Below, piece by piece: positions 9,048-14,268 of a stretch of DNA of 33,167 nucleotides. The stretch spans positions 1-33,167 of IMG/VR virus record IMGVR_UViG_3300049846_001173. One strand, written 5' to 3'. The notes under the pieces were generated by a model. It was not told the origin of the DNA and searched no databases. It saw only the letters and a list, made by a program, of their open reading frames with translations. This DNA is from a virus. Positions within the stretch are counted from its first letter, which is position 1. Each line of letters opens with the position of its first letter. Made by a program: the position numbers and the translations under genes.

Positions 9048-9118
9048 GCACCCAGTATCGTCACGACGGGTGTCAGAGATGACTGATCCGACCCTGACAA
9101 CTGGTCTAATCTGTCCGT
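9048..9118. promoter_or_regulatory. Divergent leaderless promoter region
   Basis: The 71 bp between the divergent tape measure and HTH genes contain a TAATCT hexamer (9107-9112, plus strand) ending six bases before the ATG at 9119. They also contain GATACT (plus positions 9054-9059, read on the minus strand) ending six bases before the tape measure ATG at 9047. Neither start has a convincing Shine-Dalgarno, which fits transcription starting on the A of the ATG, as is common in Actinobacteria. TAATCT matches TANNNT; GATACT is a weaker match. No good -35 is evident on either strand. Confidence 0.55.
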
Positions 9119-9613
9119 ATGGATCTCTCCCGCGCGGTCGTAGAAGTTACCGGAGTGCACAGCGTCCGTGTGCTCGGAGACGGATACGCGCTAGAAGTAG
9201 CGATCGAAGTCCGCGACGATGAACCGCGCCTCACGAAACTTGCCTACGAGGCGACGAAAACCCCGCGAGTTCCGGTACGTCTATCAAGCCTCGACTTACG
9301 TCAAGTGACGCTATTAGCCGCGCACGCGCTATGGGGCGCGGAAGAATCCATGTACCGCGCGCTAGCCGCAAACCGGCCCGGAGGTGGAAGAAAGTCCGCT
9401 GACCATTACCAGCGCGTTAGGCAGGTTGCCCAGTGGTCGAAGCGGGCCCGCCGCGTTGGCGGTCCTGCGGTCTGCGTAGCACAGTTTTGGGGCGTGTCTG
9501 AACGTACTGCTCGGCGTTGGCTGGCAGCGGCTTCCCGACTCGCTTCCTCGGCGCCTGCGCAACCTGCGGGGAGGCCCCGAACTCCGGCGGGGGATTCTCT
9601 AGCGTCGCATTGA
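9119..9613 (+). CDS. Small helix-turn-helix protein on the opposite strand of the virion operon
   Basis: A 164-aa protein. Residues 1-60 form a beta-rich half (VVEVTGVHSVRVLGDGYALEVAIEVRDDEPRLTKLAYEA) with no family name that I know. Residues 118-140 (VCVAQFWGVSERTARRWLAAASR) fit a helix-turn-helix, with a low-complexity Ala/Pro tail. The start ATG at 9119 has a TAATCT six bases upstream and no ribosome binding site, so a leaderless transcript is likely. Its last third, including the HTH, overlaps the chaperone reading frame (9417-10031) antisense for 197 bp. It could be a lysogeny or timing regulator expressed independently of virion genes; that role is inferred from the HTH and orientation only. 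Confidence 0.75.
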   Translation: MDLSRAVVEVTGVHSVRVLGDGYALEVAIEVRDDEPRLTKLAYEATKTPRVPVRLSSLDLRQVTLLAAHALWGAEESMYRALAANRPGGGRKSADHYQRVRQVAQWSKRARRVGGPAVCVAQFWGVSERTARRWLAAASRLASSAPAQPAGRPRTPAGDSLASH

Positions 9614-10031
9614 GTCGCGTTAGCCCCTTCTCGTCCATCTGCGCGGCTAGCGACCCATAGATAGCGTCTAGCGCGAGACCCAGCGAGACCTGATCCCAGC
9701 GGATACCGCGCCGCGCCAAATCGGCCCCCACCGAAGCCCAATACGTCTTCGCGATCATCGCTAACGCCACGGCAGACCACGCCGACCTACCGGAAGCAGC
9801 AACCACCACTTCCACCGCAGCAGCGCGCGCATCATCCGCGTTAACGCCACTGAACAACGCATCCGTCAAATCAAACCCTGCATCAAGCTCCAGCGTCCCC
9901 AACAGATCGGCAGACATCAGCAACGGCAGCCACTCGGACGCAGGAAGTGGAGGGACTTTCACCGCATACGGGCCCACCGCCACCTCGATAGACCATGAAC
10001 GAAACGACGCTATCGGATCAATATCCGGCAC
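9417..10031 (-). CDS. Second tail assembly chaperone reading frame
   Basis: A 204-aa frame beginning at GTG 10031, two bases after the stop of the first chaperone gene and in the -1 frame relative to it. Residues 20-150 (YAVKVPPLPASEWLPLLM, IYGSLAAQMDEKGLTRLNATLENPP) match the G/GT-type tail chaperone extension in character; the last 50 are basic and disordered. The frame stays open upstream of the GTG, so it could be made as a -1 frameshift fusion, as in many siphophages. However, the junction (GCGAAAGCCTAG) is not a canonical slippery heptamer, and stop-start coupling is equally possible. It chaperones the tape measure during tail assembly. Confidence 0.75.
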   Translation of the reverse strand: MPDIDPIASFRSWSIEVAVGPYAVKVPPLPASEWLPLLMSADLLGTLELDAGFDLTDALFSGVNADDARAAAVEVVVAASGRSAWSAVALAMIAKTYWASVGADLARRGIRWDQVSLGLALDAIYGSLAAQMDEKGLTRLNATLENPPPEFGASPQVAQAPRKRVGKPLPANAEQYVQTRPKTVLRRPQDRQRGGPASTTGQPA

Positions 10032-10033
10032 GT

Positions 10034-10426
10034 CTAGGCTTTCGCGCGCCGCGCACGCCGATTATCCGACGTGCCGGACTCTCCGCCATAAAGCGAAACG
10101 GCGTGGACAACCAGCTGTGCGCATTCCTCCACCGTCACCGTGCCATCAAGCTGACGGTCCTCCAGCCACTCCCGATCATCGTCATCAGCAATCGTCGAAT
10201 TGATGATCAGTAGGCACCGGCCCCACAACTTCCTGGCCTCATCCGCACTCATACCCTGAGATGACGCCGCATCAAGACGCGACAACAGCCGATCCCACGC
10301 CATCAACTGATCCGGAGTCGGCTGCCTGACCTTCACTGAGCGCCCATGAAAATCAACGCTTTTGACTTCGACGTCAACCGATGGCGGTTTCGGTAGCACC
10401 GGCGATGCGGCTTGAGTGGTTGTCAT
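10034..10426 (-). CDS. Tail assembly chaperone
   Basis: A 130-aa protein, largely helical after residue 35. It contains VKVRQPTPDQLMAWDRLLSRLD, EARKLWGRCLLIINSTIADDDDREWLEDRQLDGTVTVEECAQLV, the usual pattern of the shorter (G-type) tail assembly chaperone of actinophages. AGGAGGAG lies just before the ATG at 10426. It ends with the basic stretch NRRARRAKA at a TAG that abuts the second chaperone frame. Position, size and the two-frame arrangement agree with the G/GT system that keeps the tape measure soluble. Confidence 0.85.
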   Translation of the reverse strand: MTTTQAASPVLPKPPSVDVEVKSVDFHGRSVKVRQPTPDQLMAWDRLLSRLDAASSQGMSADEARKLWGRCLLIINSTIADDDDREWLEDRQLDGTVTVEECAQLVVHAVSLYGGESGTSDNRRARRAKA

Positions 10427-10445
10427 GGCTCCTCCTAGAAGTGTG

Positions 10446-10862
10446 TCATCTCGCAGAGTAGCGGAACGTCAACCCCTCAGCACGGGCCACTTCTTTCGCC
10501 GCATCACGCAGAAACGGACGGCCAGCCGAACCCGGGTGCATCACCTGACGCGCGTACACAGTCCGACCACCCACCCGAAACCGCAGCACTTTAGCCTTCC
10601 TCGCCTTGATGACATGAGGACTCGACCCGTCATGCACCGCCGCCGCATACTGCACCGGATACGACACAGTCCCCTTAGGGCCTTTCGGGCCCATACCCAT
10701 ATCCATACGTCCACTAGCGCGCAGACGACCCGTATCTACCGGACACAGGATCGTCGAGCGATTCAGTATCCGCCGCGTAGTGCGTCTTATCCGGATCGCG
10801 GCGACCTCGTCCGCGTCACGCCGAACACCAGTGCTATCAACCGAAACGTTTCCGCGCGCCAT
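10446..10862 (-). CDS. HK97 gp10-like neck/tail completion protein
   Basis: A 138-aa basic protein beginning MARGNVSVDSTG. It has the family's core: NRSTILCPVDTGRLRASGRM (about residues 40-60), then YPVQYAAAVHDGSSPHVI (about 73-90) and the ending AGRPFLRDAAKEVARAEG. These 'PVDTGRLR', 'YA.YVHEG' and 'PFLR.A' blocks define the gp10-like head-tail joining/tail completion proteins. The start ATG 10862 overlaps the upstream stop (ATGA) and has GGAGG six bases away; a longer version would lack a ribosome binding site. It acts at the head-tail junction. Confidence 0.9.
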   Translation of the reverse strand: MARGNVSVDSTGVRRDADEVAAIRIRRTTRRILNRSTILCPVDTGRLRASGRMDMGMGPKGPKGTVSYPVQYAAAVHDGSSPHVIKARKAKVLRFRVGGRTVYARQVMHPGSAGRPFLRDAAKEVARAEGLTFRYSAR

Positions 10863-11407
10863 CACGAACCTCCGACGTCGGCACAGTCGCACGCCGGACC
10901 GCGAACCGTAACCTCCATAGTCCCGCCCACACAGCCACCCTCAACATCCAGCGGAGACCACGCGCCAAAAAGAACCGACCGGGAACGCGGGACCGGATCG
11001 GCGGCGATGAAACAACAGATCGCGCGCCGCATCGCCGCCGCATCATCCATCACCCGCTGCACGACCTCATCCCACTCTGCGGGACTAGGTATAGCGGTCT
11101 CCGGTGGAGTCGGCGAACACCTCGCAACACCCAACTCAAAGGTGATCGCCCACGATGCTGGGTTAGGAGTGCTCGGAACGCTGTCCTGCGCGGGGAAAAC
11201 CGACCCTGCCGGGAAGAACGTGACCGGACGTACCCACGCCGACCCCTCACAGCACTCATCGCTAGTCGTGCTCACCAGAAGGTCAACCACTGACCCAGGT
11301 CGCAGGCCAACCCGCGCCGGGGGATACGCGACCCGCGCCACCTCAGTATCCAGGCACGCGAGGAGTTCCAGCGCGAGAGGCATCACTAGCGGGTCAGCCA
11401 CACTCAC
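10862..11407 (-). CDS. Probable head-tail connector or tail terminator
   Basis: A 181-aa protein from GTG 11407, chosen because GGAGG lies six bases upstream; GTG 11401 is an alternative. There is no clear family motif. It starts with a helix (PLALELLACLDTEVARV), continues with beta-rich segments (VGLRPGSVVDLLVSTTSDECCEGSAWVRPVTFFP), and ends in a Cys-containing tail (CDCADVGGS). Its place between the adaptor region and the gp10-like gene is where stopper or tail terminator proteins are found. The assignment is by synteny only. The CC and CDC pairs match the cysteine-rich style of the other neck proteins here. Confidence 0.6.
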   Translation of the reverse strand: MSVADPLVMPLALELLACLDTEVARVAYPPARVGLRPGSVVDLLVSTTSDECCEGSAWVRPVTFFPAGSVFPAQDSVPSTPNPASWAITFELGVARCSPTPPETAIPSPAEWDEVVQRVMDDAAAMRRAICCFIAADPVPRSRSVLFGAWSPLDVEGGCVGGTMEVTVRGPACDCADVGGS

Positions 11408-11570
11408 AGCGAACCTCCATAGCCTCGGTGAGCGCACGCTCCAGATCCGCTATCCGCTGCGTCTGGATTGTTGCTGCGAGCCTCAGGGCAGTGATCTCGT
11501 ACTGTGCAGGCCAATCACGGCGCAACGCCACGATCATCTGGTCTGCGCTGACTGTTGGGTCCTCGGTCAC
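11394..11570 (-). CDS. 58-aa helical protein of unknown function
   Basis: A short gene read directly from the sequence: GTG at 11568-11570 preceded by AGGGGGAG, and TGA at 11394-11396. The product, starting MTEDPTVSADQMIVALRRDW, is almost entirely helical. It has a heptad-like segment AATIQTQRIADLERALTEAME (about residues 32-52) that could form a coiled coil, and ends VRCECG with a CxC pair. It overlaps the next gene by 14 bases and fills a gap between the second fibre and the connector gene. It may be a small neck-associated or fibre-associated factor; no family recognised. Confidence 0.7.
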   Translation of the reverse strand: MTEDPTVSADQMIVALRRDWPAQYEITALRLAATIQTQRIADLERALTEAMEVRCECG

Positions 11571-11578
11571 GTCTCCCC

Positions 11579-13087
11579 CTAGGCCGGTGCGATCGTCGTA
11601 ACAGTGCCAGCCGACCCCTTGTATTTGAGTGCACCCGACTCAACGTAGACCACTCCGCCGCCCGAAGGCGTCCCGGAGGGCGTCGACGTCGCATTCGCAA
11701 TCGCTAGCACGCCAACACCGGAACCGAGGGACGTCGTGTTGATCCGTAGCGATGTGGTTGCCTGAAAGGCCCCATCGGTTTTCACGACACCCGGGTTTGA
11801 CCTGTACATATTGGTGTCAGCTAATGTCCCGTTGCCGAGTGTGATAGTGCCCCCTCCTGTACCTAGGGACGTATCGAGGCGTATCCGACTAGTGGAATCG
11901 CCTGTCAAGCGGATATCCACGGCCCGCTTAGAGTCCGAGGACGGGTTGATGACCAGCACTCCGAGAGTCGCGGTTCCGTCTGCTGTGGTTGCGATCGTGC
12001 ACGCCGTGTTCCCATCACGTGTGACATTCAGGCCGTCCGCAGTCCCTGAAGTGCCGCCAATCGACACAAGGCCCGTGCCCCGATCGACAGCGATCGGCGA
12101 ATCAAGGAAAACCCCAGTGTCGTCGTATCGACGGAGCTGGAAATCAGCATCGGTAGATGTGACCCGGAGCGCCCAGCGCCTATATGCGGTATCGCCCTCA
12201 TGATCGAGGGAGAACATGATTTGCTTATCGTGCGAGTCGTTGGCCGATAGACGCAGCTCCTGGCCGTTCGAGCAGCGCACCACGAAATCACAAAGGTTAG
12301 TAGCGACCAGCGTCTTATCCAGGCCAGCTATAGCGTTCGGATCATTCGGGTCTCCGTACCTCACTTCAAAGCGCGTCTGTATCGCGCCACCGCTATCCGG
12401 CGTTTCCACCGACCAGTGCTTGTGGAGGCTCAACCCGTCGTTAGCTTCCCAGTGCGCGCCAGCCCACACAACCGGCACGAAATCCCCTACCGGGTCCCCG
12501 TTACCGTCATACCCGCCGTCTGGGAAGTACCACGCGTGCATGATCTTCGCGTTGGCCTTCATCAGGAAGTGCCGTATCGACTCGCCCCACGAATAGAAAT
12601 TCGCCCGCTGGTATGAGTACAGATTGATACGACCAGTGCTGTCATAGTGCGCCGGGTTCCCGTCATCGTCCCCGCCGAGGAAAGACGACAAAACATCAAG
12701 GCCAGTATCGATCGCCGCCGTAGGGCCAATCGGATACCCAGGACTCTCCCCAGTCTGATTGATCTGAAGCGCGCCGGTCATCATGTCCCCAGCGATCTCC
12801 ACAAACGGCCCACCGCCAGCCGTAGACCATTCCTCGCTCTCGCCCTGACCTACGGGGCCAACAAAAATCCAATACGTGTCATACCCGTCTGGTACATAGA
12901 ACTCCAGGACGCCAGTTACCGGATCAGTCACGGTTGGGTTCGGCAACGGGACCGTGAGCCCCGCGTCCGCGTAGATCGTCGCAAGAAGGTTCGTGTCACC
13001 AGGGCCGAAAACAATCGCACGCTGATTCGTCGCCAGAGTGCCCGCGCCGTCCGGATACCACCACTCACGCTCATAGTGTGCAGCCAT
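11579..13087 (-). CDS. Fibre/receptor-binding protein 2
   Basis: A 502-aa protein. Residues 1-80 share a conserved module with the 925-aa fibre (EWWYPDGAGTLATNQRA, then FGPGDTNLLATIYADAGL and VPLPNPT), which I read as the virion attachment domain. Residues 105-330 form a middle region rich in Asp and Trp. The C-terminal third is repetitive beta sequence (TRDGNTACTIATTADGTATLGVLVI) ending GGGVVYVESGALKYKG, a frequent phage fibre C-terminus. The start is ATG 13087. It lies between head-tail connector genes rather than after the tape measure, so it may be a head or neck fibre. Confidence 0.75.
   Translation of the reverse strand: MAAHYEREWWYPDGAGTLATNQRAIVFGPGDTNLLATIYADAGLTVPLPNPTVTDPVTGVLEFYVPDGYDTYWIFVGPVGQGESEEWSTAGGGPFVEIAGDMMTGALQINQTGESPGYPIGPTAAIDTGLDVLSSFLGGDDDGNPAHYDSTGRINLYSYQRANFYSWGESIRHFLMKANAKIMHAWYFPDGGYDGNGDPVGDFVPVVWAGAHWEANDGLSLHKHWSVETPDSGGAIQTRFEVRYGDPNDPNAIAGLDKTLVATNLCDFVVRCSNGQELRLSANDSHDKQIMFSLDHEGDTAYRRWALRVTSTDADFQLRRYDDTGVFLDSPIAVDRGTGLVSIGGTSGTADGLNVTRDGNTACTIATTADGTATLGVLVINPSSDSKRAVDIRLTGDSTSRIRLDTSLGTGGGTITLGNGTLADTNMYRSNPGVVKTDGAFQATTSLRINTTSLGSGVGVLAIANATSTPSGTPSGGGVVYVESGALKYKGSAGTVTTIAPA
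12994..13030. repeat. 37-bp direct repeat, copy 1 (fibre 2 N-terminus)
   Basis: A 37-bp stretch identical to 16962-16998, in the same orientation. It encodes part of the shared fibre attachment domain (TNQRAIVFGPGD). DNA identity is higher than in the rest of the domain, which suggests recent duplication or gene conversion between the two fibre genes. Confidence 0.85.
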
Positions 13088-13095
13088 GATGCCTC

Positions 13096-13956
13096 CTACG
13101 CCGGACCAATAACCGTCATACGATCACGAGAGGTAAACGAATCCGGAGAGATCACAACCGGGGGTCGAGTGCGCTGCGACGGATTCAGCGCACGGATCAC
13201 CATATCGACCTCGTTAATACCCGTCTGGAACGTTGATACATCTAGTTCGGTCGCTACGAACTCCGCTGTCACGCCTTGACGTGTGAGCGACGATAGGCGC
13301 TGAGGTAAAGCACATGGCGCGCCCACGATCGCCTTACCTAGCTCGCACGCAAGGAGCCCGGTCGCCCGTAGTAGTGATGTCGGAACCTGCGCGCCACGCG
13401 TGTACGTCACCGCGAACGCGTCCGCGCCATCCTGCCCTTGATCAAAATCCTGACATGTAGGCCAACAGCCATCCGTTAGCTTCACGAGCCGGTATGAGCC
13501 ACCAGCAACATCCACCCGATACTCATCATCGGGAACGACATCACCTCGCACTAGAACCTCGGTGATCGAGGAGACAGGCCCATCGAGAATCACCTCACAA
13601 CGCGGCGCGCAACAGCATCGATCCCCGCAACCGCACCCGTTGTACCAGACTCCGCCCCACAGATACGGCAACGAACCCGACCAGCCGGAATCCCCCCCCC
13701 ACCATGCAGGAAACACCCGATAGGTTTCCCCGTAACCCTGATCCTGACACGGACGGACAGTGATCTCACACGGCCCATACCTACGGCCAGTAGCCGACCA
13801 CATGACCAGGGTTGCGATACTCAGCGCGGTCTCTTGCTGCGCCTCCGTGTATGTGTCCCAGTCCGGGCACAAGTCGGCAGGCTCAACGTCCCAACCACAC
13901 CAGCCTTCCGCGCCCGGAGGCAGCGGGTTGACTACAGGGAGCGGTATGACTGGCAT
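13096..13956 (-). CDS. Head-to-tail adaptor (gp6-like connector)
   Basis: A 286-aa protein. It starts Pro-rich (MPVIPLPVVNPLPPGAEGW) and continues EAQQETALSIATLVMWSATGRRYG (about 39-61), which resembles the helical opening of actinophage head-tail adaptors that dock on the portal. Later segments DEYRVDVAGGSYRLVKL and LLRATGLLACELGKAIVGAPCALPQRLSSLTRQGV (about 200-230) also fit the family. A striking cysteine cluster (108, 110, 114, 115, 116, 120) lies in the middle; such clusters occur in some adaptor homologues, but its role is unknown. The gene is separated from the portal by the capsid and fibre genes. Confidence 0.75.
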   Translation of the reverse strand: MPVIPLPVVNPLPPGAEGWCGWDVEPADLCPDWDTYTEAQQETALSIATLVMWSATGRRYGPCEITVRPCQDQGYGETYRVFPAWWGGDSGWSGSLPYLWGGVWYNGCGCGDRCCCAPRCEVILDGPVSSITEVLVRGDVVPDDEYRVDVAGGSYRLVKLTDGCWPTCQDFDQGQDGADAFAVTYTRGAQVPTSLLRATGLLACELGKAIVGAPCALPQRLSSLTRQGVTAEFVATELDVSTFQTGINEVDMVIRALNPSQRTRPPVVISPDSFTSRDRMTVIGPA

Positions 13957-13965
13957 ATCTGCCTC

Positions 13966-14259
13966 CTAGACCCACGTGTAATCGAGTGGCCACGCGCCCA
14001 ACGGAATGTCACTATCGTCACCAGTGAACCCAAGGTCGATTGCCTCACCGTCATACAGGCAGTACGTCACTTCGATAACACCAAAATCCGTTACCCCATT
14101 GGAAAACACGCGCACGTTTACCGGAACACCACCACCCTCAGCTTCCTCCCCGACAGCGGTAACGACCGCCGGCGACGAAACCTCGCCGCCATTGCTACCG
14201 GGGACCATGGGTACCTGCACCAATTGACCGACGAAGACTGGACTAGGCGTAGTAGGCAT
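13966..14259 (-). CDS. 97-aa virion-associated protein of unknown function
   Basis: A small acidic protein beginning MPTTPSPVFVGQLVQVPMVPG, with a Gly/Pro-rich, beta-dominated sequence (AVVTAVGEEAEGGGVPVNVRVFSNGV) ending DIPLGAWPLDYTWV. There is no TM segment or cysteine cluster. It sits between the long fibre and the adaptor gene, nine bases from each, so it belongs to the same transcription unit. It could be a small fibre chaperone or a capsid/neck accessory protein; I do not recognise a family. Confidence 0.6.
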   Translation of the reverse strand: MPTTPSPVFVGQLVQVPMVPGSNGGEVSSPAVVTAVGEEAEGGGVPVNVRVFSNGVTDFGVIEVTYCLYDGEAIDLGFTGDDSDIPLGAWPLDYTWV

Positions 14260-14268
14260 GACTTCCTC

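Noticed and set aside
10416-11582. 388-aa plus-strand open frame
   Set aside because: Lies antisense to four well-supported minus-strand genes with their own ribosome sites; its translation is low-complexity Thr/Arg/His/Pro with no motif.
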